Both the position numbers and the translations under genes were made by a program. A stretch of 38,985 bases of DNA from an uncultured Rhodospirillales bacterium (lineage in GTDB: Bacteria > Pseudomonadota > Alphaproteobacteria > Ferrovibrionales > Ferrovibrionaceae). The stretch covers positions 1 through 38,985 of the forward strand of contig CALCYJ010000147.1 of the NCBI GenBank assembly GCA_937905845.1. Direction: 5' to 3'. The notes under the pieces were generated by a model. It was given only the letters and a program-made list of their open reading frames with translations. It did no database searches and was not told the DNA's origin. This document shows, piece after piece, positions 23,585 through 32,667 of this stretch. Positions within the stretch are counted from its first letter, which is position 1; each line of letters starts with the position of its first letter.

Positions 23585-24639
23585 ACCGTGGTCACTTCGA
23601 TCTCGTCATAGCGCCGGATGCGGTAGATCACGATCGAACCGATCCAGCTCAGGGCGAAGACGCCGATGATAATATAGCCGAGCGTGCCGAAATTATCGTT
23701 CAGCAGCGAGACCTTATCCCACACCCCGCCCTGAAGGCCGAGCCGGTCGCCGATCAGGCCGAGCGTCTCGATCCCGCCGATGACGACGGCGACGACGACC
23801 GACACGAAAGTGATGGTCATATTGTAATAGAGCTTGCGGATCGGCTTCATGAACGCCCAGCCATAGGCGCCGAGCATCAGGATGCCGTCGGTCGTATCGA
23901 TCAGCGACATGCCGGCGGCGAACAGCGCCGGAAATACCATGATCAGCCACAGCGATGCGCCGTGGGAGGCCTGGGCGGCCGAAATGCCGAACAGGGCGAC
24001 CTCGCTCGCCGTATCGAAGCCCAGGCCGAACAGGAGCCCGATCGGGAACATCTGCCAGCTTCGCGTGATCAGGCGGAACAGCGGCCGGAACAGGCGGGCA
24101 AGAAAGCCGCGGCTGTTCAGCAGCAGATCGAGATCCTCCTCGACAAAGCGCCCGTCGCGCTTCACCGCGAGGAAGGTCCGCCGGACCGAGAGCAGAATGA
24201 GAATATTGGCGAAGGCGATCAGCAGCAGGAAGAACGCCGAGACCGCGGTGCTGATCAGGCCGCCGATATCCTTGAACTGGGAGAAGTGCGATTGCAGCGC
24301 CGTCGCGGCGAAACTGACGCCGATCGACATGGCGAGAACCACGGTGGAATGGCCGAGCGCGAAAAAGAAGCCGACGGCCACCGGGCGCTTGCCCTCCTGC
24401 ATGAGCTTGCGCGTCACATTGTCGATGGCGGCGATGTGATCGGCGTCGACCGCGTGCCGCAGCCCGAACGTATAGGCGAGAAGGGCGGTCCCGAGCAGGA
24501 CCGGATGGTCGTGAAAGACGATGAGCGCCCAGATCCAGATCGCCACATTGGCGACGAAGAGCACGGAATAGATGCCGGCGACCTTGCCGCGCAGGCCGCT
24601 GCCGCTGTCGTTGAAGAGATGAAAAGCCCGTGTCAGCAT
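23581..24639 (-). CDS. NiCoT-family metal transporter, probably cobalt
   Basis: 352 residues from ATG at 24639, preceded by GAGGATCTC. The NiCoT signature RHAVDADHIAAIDN lies at 61-74 in the second membrane segment; FALGHSTVV and LGFDTASEVALFG are the other conserved segments. About eight membrane helices are visible, with a long basic loop after the SVRRTF region. Such permeases import Ni2+ and/or Co2+. The cobalamin riboswitch directly upstream argues for cobalt import for vitamin B12 synthesis rather than nickel. The longer upstream start (24702) lies in the leader and was rejected. Confidence 0.9.
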   Translation of the reverse strand: MLTRAFHLFNDSGSGLRGKVAGIYSVLFVANVAIWIWALIVFHDHPVLLGTALLAYTFGLRHAVDADHIAAIDNVTRKLMQEGKRPVAVGFFFALGHSTVVLAMSIGVSFAATALQSHFSQFKDIGGLISTAVSAFFLLLIAFANILILLSVRRTFLAVKRDGRFVEEDLDLLLNSRGFLARLFRPLFRLITRSWQMFPIGLLFGLGFDTASEVALFGISAAQASHGASLWLIMVFPALFAAGMSLIDTTDGILMLGAYGWAFMKPIRKLYYNMTITFVSVVVAVVIGGIETLGLIGDRLGLQGGVWDKVSLLNDNFGTLGYIIIGVFALSWIGSIVIYRIRRYDEIEVTTV

Positions 24640-24706
24640 GAGATCCTCGCATGCGGTTGACGTCGCGTCACCGCAGGCGACGGCAAAGCCGGAATCCGGC
24701 ATGCCT

Positions 24707-24728
24707 CATCGGATTCTCCCGTCCGATG
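24707..24728 (-). promoter_or_regulatory. Hairpin between riboswitch and transporter start
   Basis: CATCGGA-8 bases-TCCGATG is a perfect 7-bp stem located between the riboswitch 3' end and the transporter ATG; a 13-bp palindrome centred in GCCGGAATCCGGC follows at 24688-24700. These may form the expression platform. No T-run is present, so control of translation or Rho access is more likely than an intrinsic terminator. Confidence 0.4.
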
Positions 24729-24742
24729 CTCCTACGCTGACA

Positions 24743-24945
24743 ACCGGTGATGGCAGGTCTCCTGGCTCATGGGTCTCCGCCGATCGCCGCCTTCCCAGTC
24801 GCCCATCCGGTCTTTCTCCGGCAAGGCTTCCAGTGGCGTCATGGCGATCGGCTCGCCATTTACAGTTGCGGGGACAGCCTCGGCTTTGGTCGCGCAGACC
24901 TTACCGTGTTCCCTTTTGATCCCCTCGCGGGGAACCATCACGGCA
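24743..24945 (-). ncRNA. Cobalamin riboswitch
   Basis: Reading the minus strand, conserved elements appear in the right order: AAAAGGGAACACGGT near 24903-24917, GCTGTCCCCGCAACTGTAA near 24862-24880, CCACTGGAAGCC near 24826-24837, GGGAAGGCGG near 24788-24797, and the B12 box GCCAGGAGACCTGCC near 24752-24766. Binding of adenosylcobalamin should turn off the NiCoT gene that begins about 100 bases downstream. Outer limits are approximate. Confidence 0.93.
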
Positions 24946-25141
24946 TCGATCATTGCCGATCGACCGGCCGGTTGCAATGGAAAGCTCGAACCCGGCCACC
25001 GCGCTTGCGGCACCCGCTACGGCTTCAAAGCGGGCTTGAGATCGCGGGGAATAGATCTACAGTTCTCTCGAGCCTGAATTCGGCCGCCCCACCGGGCTCA
25101 AAGGCAACCCGGGCCGGCGGAACAAGGAGAAGCGCGAAACC

Positions 25142-26854
25142 TTGGGCAGCCTTATCCTTCTCGACCTGATGGGCGGCGTGGCCCTGCTGCTATGGGGCCT
25201 GCATATGGTCCATAGCGGGATCGTGCGCGCTTTCGGCTCCGATCTGCGACGCTTGCTCGGCCTGGCGCTGCGCCACCGCCTGCTCGCCTTCCTGGCCGGC
25301 GTCTTCGTCACCGCTCTCCTGCAAAGCAGCACCGCGACCGGACTGATGACGACGTCGTTTGCCAGCGGCGGCGCGGTCGATCTCGTCCCGGCGCTCGCGA
25401 TCATGCTCGGCGCCAATGTCGGCACCACCCTGATCGTCCAGGTCCTGTCCTTCAACGTGTCGGCGGTGGCGCCGGTCCTGTTCCTGGTCGGCCTCATCGC
25501 CTTCAAGCGCGGCGGCCGGACCCGCACGCGCGATCTCGGCCGGGTCGCCATCGGCATCGGCCTGATGCTGCTGTCCCTGCACATCCTGCTCGACACGCTG
25601 GCGCCGGCCGAGAATGCCCCGGCGGTCCGCACCCTGCTCGCGGCCATCACCGGCGAGCCGCTTCTCTGCCTGCTGATCGCCGCCGCCCTGACCTGGGTCG
25701 CGCATTCGAGCGTGACGATCGTCGTGCTGGTGATGTCGCTGGCCTTCGCCTCCTTCGTCACGCCGGCGGCGGCCCTGGCGCTGGTGCTCGGCGCCAATCT
25801 TGGCAGCGCCATCAATCCCCTGGTCGAAGGCAGTCAGCCGGGCAATCCCGCGAGCCGGCGCCTGCCGATCGGCAATCTGATCAACCGCCTGGTCGGCTGC
25901 ATCCTCGTCTTCCCCTTTCTGCACCCGATCGCGACCGCGCTTCTGCACATCGAGCCCAACCCGTCGCGGATGACGGCCGATTTCCACACGCTGTTCAACC
26001 TCGCGCTCGCGATCATCTTCATCCTGCCGCTCGGCCGGCTGGCGGCGCTCCTGACGCATTTCCTGCCGGAACAGAAACCTTCCGCCGATCCGGCGACGCC
26101 CCTCTATCTCGATGAAACGGCGATGAGCACGCCCTCGGTGGCGCTGGCCTGCGCTGCGCGCGAAACGCTTCATATCGGCGATATCGTCGAGACCATGCTG
26201 CGACAGACCATGACGGCCTTCCTCACCGACGACCGCAAGCTGGTCGGCGAAATCAGCCGGATGGATAATGCCGTCGACCGGCTGGATGAAGCGGTGAAGC
26301 TCTATGTGACGCGGCTGACGCGCGAGAGCCTCGATGATCGCGACGGCCATCGCGCGATGGAAGTGATCACCTTCTCCATCAATCTCGAGCATGTCGGCGA
26401 CATCATCGACAAGAACCTGATGGAGCTTGCCCAGAAGAAGATCAAGCGCCAGATCGTCTTTTCCCGCGAAGGCGCGGCCGAGCTTGCGGCCTTCCATCAG
26501 GAGGTGCTCGACAATCTCAAGCTCGCCTTCGGCGTCTTCATGTCGGGCGACGTCCGTAGCGCGCGCCAGCTCATCGCCGAGAAGACCAAGCTCCGGGAGC
26601 GCGAATTCGCCGCCGCCGAAAGCCACCTCGCGCGCCTGCGCGAAGGCCGCCCGGAAAGCATCGAATCAAGCTCGCTTCACCTCGACATCCTGCGCGATCT
26701 GAAGCGCATCCATTCGCACATCTGCTCGGCTGCCTATCCGGTGCTGGAACGCGCCGGAGAATTGCAACCCAGCCGGCTCAAGGATGCCGAGGCCGAACCG
26801 CTCGGCGCCGCCCCCGCGCCCTCCGGCCCGAGCCGGGCGGCGCCGGAGCGCTAG
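25142..26854 (+). CDS. Na/Pi cotransporter family protein with C-terminal PhoU-like domain
   Basis: 570 residues from TTG at 25142; AAGGAG lies 12 bases upstream. The membrane half has two inverted NptA repeats: LLWGLHMVHSG then ALLQSSTATGLM (QSS motif, about residues 59-70), with LGANVGTTL; the second repeat has AHSSVTIVV and LGANLGSAINP. The first QSS is intact, while in the second copy Gln is replaced by His. After about residue 330 a helical PhoU-like region follows (IVETMLRQTMTAFL, NLEHVGDIIDKNLMELAQKK), which may tune transport to phosphate status. The protein likely imports phosphate with sodium, or exports other anions. The C-terminal 25 residues are low complexity. Confidence 0.88.
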   Translation: MGSLILLDLMGGVALLLWGLHMVHSGIVRAFGSDLRRLLGLALRHRLLAFLAGVFVTALLQSSTATGLMTTSFASGGAVDLVPALAIMLGANVGTTLIVQVLSFNVSAVAPVLFLVGLIAFKRGGRTRTRDLGRVAIGIGLMLLSLHILLDTLAPAENAPAVRTLLAAITGEPLLCLLIAAALTWVAHSSVTIVVLVMSLAFASFVTPAAALALVLGANLGSAINPLVEGSQPGNPASRRLPIGNLINRLVGCILVFPFLHPIATALLHIEPNPSRMTADFHTLFNLALAIIFILPLGRLAALLTHFLPEQKPSADPATPLYLDETAMSTPSVALACAARETLHIGDIVETMLRQTMTAFLTDDRKLVGEISRMDNAVDRLDEAVKLYVTRLTRESLDDRDGHRAMEVITFSINLEHVGDIIDKNLMELAQKKIKRQIVFSREGAAELAAFHQEVLDNLKLAFGVFMSGDVRSARQLIAEKTKLREREFAAAESHLARLREGRPESIESSSLHLDILRDLKRIHSHICSAAYPVLERAGELQPSRLKDAEAEPLGAAPAPSGPSRAAPER

Positions 26855-26907
26855 GGCGGGTTCGGTTTTCTTGGAGTCGCGAAACCGCTCCAGCCCTTTG
26901 TGTTGCC

Positions 26908-26950
26908 GCAATTCCGGACGGAAAAGCGGTTCCACTTTTCCTGGAATTGC
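26908..26950. repeat. REP-like palindromic repeat, copy C
   Basis: GCAATTCC-GGAC-GGAAAAGCGG pairs with CCACTTTTCC-T-GGAATTGC, again an outer stem, a left-arm bulge of four bases and an inner stem ending in the TCCACTTTT core. CTCTAG follows, as in copy B. It lies between the convergent Na/Pi transporter and DyP peroxidase genes. Confidence 0.85.
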
Positions 26951-26996
26951 TCTAGAGCCTATTCCGGTCGCGGAAAAGGACCGGGCTTCCCTGCGA

Positions 26997-28322
26997 TCAT
27001 GCGAACAGCGGCTCGGCGATGAACTCGCCCCTGGCCACGCCTTTCGGGCAGGCGAAGACGCCGCTGCCGTTATGGGTGACGAACTGGTTCAGCATGTCGA
27101 GCTTCGACATGTTCTCGTAGATCTTGATGAAGCCCGCGCGCGGATCGCGCTGATAGCACAGGAACAGCAGCCCGGCGTCATATTCCATCCCCTGGTGCCA
27201 GGGCGGCCAGCGTTCGGCGGTGAAGCTGACGCCGTCGTTATAGGAATAGCCGCGCCGCAGGATCTGCGCGCCGCCGTTGCTCTCCGCCGCCCCAAGGCGG
27301 ACATGGGCGCTATCGGGGATGACCGGATTGCCGTCCTTGTCGGTGGCGGCGAGGTCGAGCGGATCAAGCTCGTGCGTCCGGCCAAGCGGCGCGCCGGAAT
27401 ATTTCTGCCGGCCGAACACCTGTTCCTGGAAGCCGACTTCCATCCGGTCCCAATGTTCAAGCGCCATCCGGATCCGGCGGACGACGAGATAGCTGCCGCC
27501 CCGCATCCAGGCCGGTCCTTCCGTGCCGGCCCAGACGACCTCTTCCAGGCTGGCCTGGTGCGGCCCTTTCGTCTGCTTGCTCGCGGCTTCCGGCACGGGA
27601 TTGATCGTCCCGTCCTTGAACCCCATCAGGTTGCGCGGCGTCCCGCCGGCAGCCTGGTTGGAGCCGAAGCCGGCCTGCGTCCAGCGGATCTGCGCGTGGC
27701 CATAGGCCAGGCGGGCGAGCTGGCGCACGGCATGAAAGGCGACCTGCGGATCGTCGGCACAGGCCTGCACCGAAAGATCGCCGCCGGTATAGGTGGCGAT
27801 CATCTGGTCGCCGTTGAAGCGCGGCAGATCGACCAGGGCCTGCGGCCGGCGCTTGGCCAGCCCGTAGCGATCCTTGCCGTCCTTGGTGAACAGCCCGGCC
27901 CCGAGCCCGAAGGTCAAGGTCAGCCGCGCCGGGCTCAAACCCAGCGCCTCGCCGCTGTCGGCGGCCGGTTTGACGAGATCCTTGCTGAGCGGCTCCGCCG
28001 TCTCTCCCGCCGCCATCCGGACCGAAGCTTCCGTCCACAGGCGCAGCATCGCCACGACATCGCTCGCCTTATCCGTCGTGAGATCGAAAGCGGCGAAATA
28101 GGTGTGCGTCTGCGGCGGCGTCGCGATGCCGCCCTGATGCTCGCCCCAGAAGGGCTCGATCTGACGCCGCTCCGAAGGACCGCCGGCCTCGGGCGGAAGG
28201 ACCGCGGCGCGGGCCGTGGCGCCGCCCGGCACCGCCAGGGCCGTCGTGCCGGCAGCGGCCACCAGACTGCCGGCAGCCGTCAGGAAGCCGCGCCGGGTGG
28301 CGAAGGGACAGCGGCCGCTCAT
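26997..28322 (-). CDS. efeB: Tat-exported DyP-type peroxidase (EfeB-like)
   Basis: 441 residues. A Tat signal TRRGFLTAAGSLVAAAG (twin Arg at 10-11) leads to the periplasm, as for EfeB. The DyP signature GFKDGTINP (234-242) holds the catalytic Asp237, and His340 in DSAHVRLGAAESNG is the likely proximal haem ligand. EfeB proteins oxidise ferrous iron or remove iron from haem in the periplasm. Here no EfeU or EfeO is nearby; instead the gene follows a porin and an FbpABC-type ferric iron transporter on the same strand, so it probably feeds that system. A Fur-like palindrome precedes it. Confidence 0.9.
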   Translation of the reverse strand: MSGRCPFATRRGFLTAAGSLVAAAGTTALAVPGGATARAAVLPPEAGGPSERRQIEPFWGEHQGGIATPPQTHTYFAAFDLTTDKASDVVAMLRLWTEASVRMAAGETAEPLSKDLVKPAADSGEALGLSPARLTLTFGLGAGLFTKDGKDRYGLAKRRPQALVDLPRFNGDQMIATYTGGDLSVQACADDPQVAFHAVRQLARLAYGHAQIRWTQAGFGSNQAAGGTPRNLMGFKDGTINPVPEAASKQTKGPHQASLEEVVWAGTEGPAWMRGGSYLVVRRIRMALEHWDRMEVGFQEQVFGRQKYSGAPLGRTHELDPLDLAATDKDGNPVIPDSAHVRLGAAESNGGAQILRRGYSYNDGVSFTAERWPPWHQGMEYDAGLLFLCYQRDPRAGFIKIYENMSKLDMLNQFVTHNGSGVFACPKGVARGEFIAEPLFA

Positions 28323-28440
28323 CGTACCGAAACGCGCGTCTTCACGTCGTCCTCCCTATCCCGAAAACCATTTGCCGCCGCCGCCACGGCGGGGTCGAAC
28401 CGGTCAACCCGGCCCGGCCGGATGAATTTTCTCCTAGGAA

Positions 28441-28455
28441 TGCAAATTAGTCGCA
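28441..28455 (-). promoter_or_regulatory. Fur-like palindrome upstream of the DyP peroxidase gene
   Basis: TGCAAATTAGTCGCA has matching TGC/GCA ends and an AT-rich centre, similar to alphaproteobacterial Fur boxes. It lies in the 188-base gap between the porin stop and the peroxidase ATG. It resembles the longer site upstream of the FbpA-like gene in its TGCAAA start. Confidence 0.35.
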
Positions 28456-28510
28456 TGGCAAACCTCTAAAGATCTAAGTCGTAGCCCCTGGCCGGTCAAG
28501 ACCGTCGTGC

Positions 28511-29983
28511 TCAGAAGGTAATGTTCGTCCGCAAGCCGAGAATGGCTTCGTTGCCGACCGTGCGCGCCGGATTGTCGGGATCGACAACGCCCCCACCGGG
28601 GTTGAAGACATATTGGAAATCGGGCTGTAGCTGCCACCACGGGGCGAGCTGGATCTGATAGGTCACCTCGATGAACTGCTCGCTGGAGCCGATGGGTGAC
28701 GTATTTCCCGCCGCGGCCGCCTCCTCGCGGTCGAGGGCGCGGGCGGCGCTGCTGATCTCGGCCATGCCGTAACCGATTCCAAACGTGTCGTTATCGCGTC
28801 CCGGCAGCGGCGCCTTCAGGCTCACGCCGGCATCGAAGCTGGCGCTGACGAGGTTGCGATCCGACGGCGCGCCCATGACGCGGGCGAAAAGGCCAACCGC
28901 CTGCGGATCCTTACCTCCCGCGCGCCAGACCATCTGATCGGCCAGGGCATAGACGCTGAAATTGCCCCCCCGCGCGGCGGGGATGCCGTTGCTGTTTGGG
29001 CTGGCGAGCGAGAGGCCGTTGCTGTCGTCCTGCTGATCGGGGAAGGCGGCGGTATCATACCAGACGCCGAGCTTGTAGGTTCCGGGCAGGCCCGAGGGCG
29101 CCGGATCGGACGCGCCGGCCCCGCTCGCCGGCTGATTGACGGCATATTGCAGCTCGCCGATGAAGAGCGCGCCGTTATCGAGGTTGAATTTCACGCCCGC
29201 CCGCTCCGCCCCGCGAAGCTCAGAATCCGCGGCGAAAGGACCGCCCGGCGGATTGTCGTCGAACACGCCGGCCAGCACGCTGACGCTGTCGGTGGCCTGG
29301 ACGTGCAGCCGGATGCCGGGCGCGGAGAGCGGATAGGCCGGCCCGCCGGCATAGAGATCGGCCGCGGGCAGCACGGGCCAGCCCATCGCGGCATTCATGA
29401 ACAGGCTGGAATAGGCGCTGACCATGAATTCCTGGTCGATGCTCTGCTGGCCGACCCGGACATCGGCCTTTCCGCCGGGCAGCGCCTGCTGGTACCAGAG
29501 TTCCCACAGCCGGGTGGAATCCTTGGCCTCGATCCCGCTCGCGGCCTGTAGCGTATCGAGATCGTCCGCGCTCAGATTGCGCCCGTGGATCTGCAAGGCG
29601 CTGAGGTGGAACGTGCCGCCGGTCCATCCCAGCGCCTTTTGCAGGTCGGCGTCGAGGGTCAAGGTCGTCAAACCATCGTACTCGGCGCCCTGACGGGTGC
29701 CGCCGCTGACATTGCCCAAGACCTCGCTCGTCTCCTGTAGACCGAGCGTGATGCCGTATCGGCCGAGCGTGCTGCGCAATCCACCCATGTCGCCGAGCAG
29801 CGTGCTCTGCGTCCACAGGCCGGCGAGAAAGCCGGGTTGCCCGGCCGCCGCGGCATCGCCCGCATCCTGGGCCTGCGCCGCCGCCGGCAGCAGCAGCGCG
29901 GCAGCCGAAAGCGCCGCCGCGCCCAGAACGCCCTGACCGATCCTGGCGGCCGTTCCTGGCCCCCTTGAGCGCCGATTAGGCAT
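28511..29983 (-). CDS. OprB-type porin
   Basis: 490 residues from ATG at 29983; AAGGA about nine bases upstream supports this over the longer frame, and it overlaps the ATPase gene by 8 bases. A signal peptide ends near LLLPAAAQAQDA. The mature protein has the carbohydrate-selective OprB pattern: LGRYGITLGLQETSEVLGNVSGG, FHLSALQIHGRNLS, RLWELWYQQAL, RVGQQSIDQEFMVS, YQIQLAPWWQLQPDFQYVFNPGG, and a final strand ILGLRTNITF ending in Phe, as in outer-membrane barrels. OprB porins usually pass sugars; its place inside an iron-uptake operon suggests it admits a ferric complex or another substrate of this system. Confidence 0.88.
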   Translation of the reverse strand: MPNRRSRGPGTAARIGQGVLGAAALSAAALLLPAAAQAQDAGDAAAAGQPGFLAGLWTQSTLLGDMGGLRSTLGRYGITLGLQETSEVLGNVSGGTRQGAEYDGLTTLTLDADLQKALGWTGGTFHLSALQIHGRNLSADDLDTLQAASGIEAKDSTRLWELWYQQALPGGKADVRVGQQSIDQEFMVSAYSSLFMNAAMGWPVLPAADLYAGGPAYPLSAPGIRLHVQATDSVSVLAGVFDDNPPGGPFAADSELRGAERAGVKFNLDNGALFIGELQYAVNQPASGAGASDPAPSGLPGTYKLGVWYDTAAFPDQQDDSNGLSLASPNSNGIPAARGGNFSVYALADQMVWRAGGKDPQAVGLFARVMGAPSDRNLVSASFDAGVSLKAPLPGRDNDTFGIGYGMAEISSAARALDREEAAAAGNTSPIGSSEQFIEVTYQIQLAPWWQLQPDFQYVFNPGGGVVDPDNPARTVGNEAILGLRTNITF

Positions 29984-31055
29984 TCCCGCGATCCTTCTTC
30001 GCAACATAGGCCATCACATCGCCCTCGACCAAGATTCCGACGGTGTCTCCGGGCCGGGGACTCTGATGTCCGGGCACGAGCGCGGTCAGCGCCACCGGCT
30101 CGCCGCCGCCTGAAAGCGTCAGGCGCACGCTGGCGTTCAACCCGTAATAGGTCACCGTCGAGACCCGCGCCGAGGCGCCCTGCCCCTCATCGCCCGAGAC
30201 CAGGCGGATCTGCTCCGGCCGGATCATGATTTCCACCTCGCCCTCCGGCGCGGCGCCGTTCATCATGCCGGCGCTGAGCGGCAGATGCCCGAGGGTGCAG
30301 CAGACGCGGCCGGCCTTGGCCACGCCCGGCAGCAGCACGGCATCGCCGACGAAACGCGCCAGTTCCGGATCGACCGGATGGCGGTAGAGCCTCTCCGGGC
30401 TCGCGACCTGCACCAGCACACCCTGCCGCAGCACCGCGACGGCATGCCCCATGGAGAGCGCTTCCGCCTGATCGTGCGTCACCAGCAGCGCCGTGGCCCC
30501 CGCCCGGCTGAGCGCCGCCGCCACCGCCTGCCGCGTCTCGGCGCGCAAGGCGGCATCGAGGCCCGAGAACGGCTCGTCCAGCAGCACCATGGCCGGGTTG
30601 GGCGCGAGCGCGCGGGCCACCGCCACCCGCTGCTGCTCGCCGCCTGAAAGCGCCTGCGGCGGGCGGACGCCATAGGCGGCCGGCAGCCCGACCATCTCCA
30701 GCAGCTCCGCCACCCGGTGGCGGGCGCGGCGCTGCGCCCTGGGCAGGCCGAAAACGATATTGTCGGCGACTGAGAGATGCGGGAACAGCGCGCCTTCCTG
30801 CGCGACATAGCCGATATTCCGCCGCTCGGGCGGAACATGCAGGCCCGGGCCCGAGACCATCTTGCCGCCGATGCGGATGCTGCCGGAATCGGCAGTCTCG
30901 AAGCCGCACAGCAAGCGCAGCAGCGTGGTCTTGCCGCTGCCCGAGGCGCCGAGGATGGCGACCAGCCGGCCCGAATCCACGCTCAGATCCACCCCGCGCA
31001 GCACCGGCTCGGGCCCAAAGGCCTTGGTCAGTCCCTGGATTTCCAGCGCGGCCAT
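29976..31055 (-). CDS. fbpC: Ferric iron ABC transporter ATP-binding protein (FbpC-like)
   Basis: 359 residues. Walker A GASGSGKT (36-43), Q-loop AQEGALFPHLSV, signature LSGGEQ (136-141), Walker B MVLLDEP (156-162) and the H-loop VTHDQAEAL are intact. A C-terminal TOBE-like domain (from about residue 240) ends with IRPEQIRLV and VGILVEGDVMAYVA. It energises the permease encoded 13 bases upstream. The length and TOBE domain fit the iron/polyamine (CUT1-like) subclass. Confidence 0.9.
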   Translation of the reverse strand: MAALEIQGLTKAFGPEPVLRGVDLSVDSGRLVAILGASGSGKTTLLRLLCGFETADSGSIRIGGKMVSGPGLHVPPERRNIGYVAQEGALFPHLSVADNIVFGLPRAQRRARHRVAELLEMVGLPAAYGVRPPQALSGGEQQRVAVARALAPNPAMVLLDEPFSGLDAALRAETRQAVAAALSRAGATALLVTHDQAEALSMGHAVAVLRQGVLVQVASPERLYRHPVDPELARFVGDAVLLPGVAKAGRVCCTLGHLPLSAGMMNGAAPEGEVEIMIRPEQIRLVSGDEGQGASARVSTVTYYGLNASVRLTLSGGGEPVALTALVPGHQSPRPGDTVGILVEGDVMAYVAKKDRGNA

Positions 31056-31068
31056 CGGCGCCTTTCCC

Positions 31069-32667
31069 CTAGCTCGCGAAGACCCCGGCGCCGCCGCCGA
31101 AGCGCCGGGCCAGGATCCAGGTGGAGAGGAGGGAGATCGCGGCCATCAGCGCGGCATAGGGCGCGGCCGCCGCGAAAGCCACGGTCGATGTATCGGCCCA
31201 GACCTGCACGGCGAGCGTCCGCGTGCCGATGGGCGCCAGCAGCAGCGTCGCCGTAAGCTCGGTGACGATGGAGACGAACACCATCGCCGCCGCGGCACCC
31301 AGCCCGGGCCCGGCCATCGGCAGCAGAACGCGCCGCACCACCGCCATCCAGCCGAGGCCGAGCGCCCGGGCGCTTTCTTCCAGCCCGCGCTGCGCCTGCA
31401 CCAGGGCCGCGCGCACGCTGACCAGCGCCAGCGGCAGGAACAGGATGGCATAGGCGATGACGAGCAGCGCCGCACTCTGGTAGAGCGGCCGCAGGGCCTG
31501 CACGGTGAGGGAGACGAGCGCCAGCGCCACCACGATCCCCGGCATGCCCTGGGCGAGATAGGCGGTGCGCTCCAGCACGGTGATCAGCCGCCCCTCGTAG
31601 CGCGTGGCGAGAAAGCCCAGCGGCAGGGCCAGAGCGAGCGTCACCGCCGCGCCGGCAAGGCCGAGCAGAAGCGAGGACAAGGTCGAGTTGAAGAGCTGCG
31701 CCGCCGTGACGGCCACGGGCGAGATCGCGGCCGATCCATGCTGCGTCAGCCAATAGAGGATGGTCCCGAGCGGAATGCCGAGCGTGACCAGGATCAGCAG
31801 GCCGAAGCCGGCCAGGACCGGCACGCGCGCCCACCCGAGATCCAGAAATGCGGCCGGCCGGCGGGTGCCGCGCGCCAGGCGGCCATAGCGCGCCCGCCCC
31901 CTCACCATGACCTCGGCCACCAGACACGCGAGACACAGAAGCACCAGGACCAGGGCGAGAAGGGAAGCCTCGGGCCCATTGAAGCCGGTGCGATATTCGG
32001 CATAGATCTCGGTCGTGAAGGTGCGGAAGCGCAACAGGCCAAAGGCGCCGAACTCGCTCAAAGTATTGAGCGCCACCAGCAGCATGCCGCCGAGCAGCGC
32101 CGGCTTCAGCTGCGGCAGCACCACCCGGCGGAAACAGCCCCAGCCGCTCTCGCCCAGCGCCCGCGCCGTTTCCTCCAGCGCCGGGTCCATGCCGCGCAGC
32201 GCCGCGGCGACCGGAAGATAGACGAGCGGATAATAGGCGCTGGTGACCACCAGCAGCGCCCCGGCGAAATCCTGCAACCCGGCGCTGATCGACACCCAGG
32301 CATAGCTGGTAATGAAGGCCGGGATGGCGAGCGGCACCGCCGCCAGAACGGCGAAGACACGCCGCCCGGGCAGGCGGGTCCGCTCGACGAACCAGGCCGC
32401 GGCGGTACCGATGACGGCGGCGGCACAGGTGGTGGCGCCGATCAGGGTGAGGGTATTGAACAGCAGCTCGCCCACCAGCGGCCGGAACAGCAATGCCACC
32501 GCGTCCTTGAGCGTAACCTCGAACGCCTGGAGCAAGGTCCAGGCGAGGGGAAGGAAGACCAGCCCCGCCGCTACCGCCGACGCCGCCAGCAGGCCGGGCG
32601 GCACCCGCCGCCGGACGATGACCACCGGAGGGCGGTCGAGCGATGCTGGCACCGTCCGGGTCGTCAC
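31069..32667 (-). CDS. fbpB: Ferric iron ABC transporter permease (FbpB-like, fused two-domain)
   Basis: 532 residues from GTG at 32667, overlapping the FbpA stop (GTGA). Two homologous permease halves are fused, each with about six membrane helices and an ATPase-docking EAA loop: EETARALGESGWGCFRRVVLP in the first and EESARALGLGWMAVVRRVLLP in the second. This fused form is typical of FbpB/SfuB iron permeases. It moves ferric iron delivered by the periplasmic binding protein across the inner membrane. Confidence 0.92.
   Translation of the reverse strand: MTTRTVPASLDRPPVVIVRRRVPPGLLAASAVAAGLVFLPLAWTLLQAFEVTLKDAVALLFRPLVGELLFNTLTLIGATTCAAAVIGTAAAWFVERTRLPGRRVFAVLAAVPLAIPAFITSYAWVSISAGLQDFAGALLVVTSAYYPLVYLPVAAALRGMDPALEETARALGESGWGCFRRVVLPQLKPALLGGMLLVALNTLSEFGAFGLLRFRTFTTEIYAEYRTGFNGPEASLLALVLVLLCLACLVAEVMVRGRARYGRLARGTRRPAAFLDLGWARVPVLAGFGLLILVTLGIPLGTILYWLTQHGSAAISPVAVTAAQLFNSTLSSLLLGLAGAAVTLALALPLGFLATRYEGRLITVLERTAYLAQGMPGIVVALALVSLTVQALRPLYQSAALLVIAYAILFLPLALVSVRAALVQAQRGLEESARALGLGWMAVVRRVLLPMAGPGLGAAAAMVFVSIVTELTATLLLAPIGTRTLAVQVWADTSTVAFAAAAPYAALMAAISLLSTWILARRFGGGAGVFAS

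Noticed and set aside
24732-25013. 93-codon minus-strand ORF
   Set aside because: It coincides with the cobalamin riboswitch, whose conserved boxes explain the sequence.
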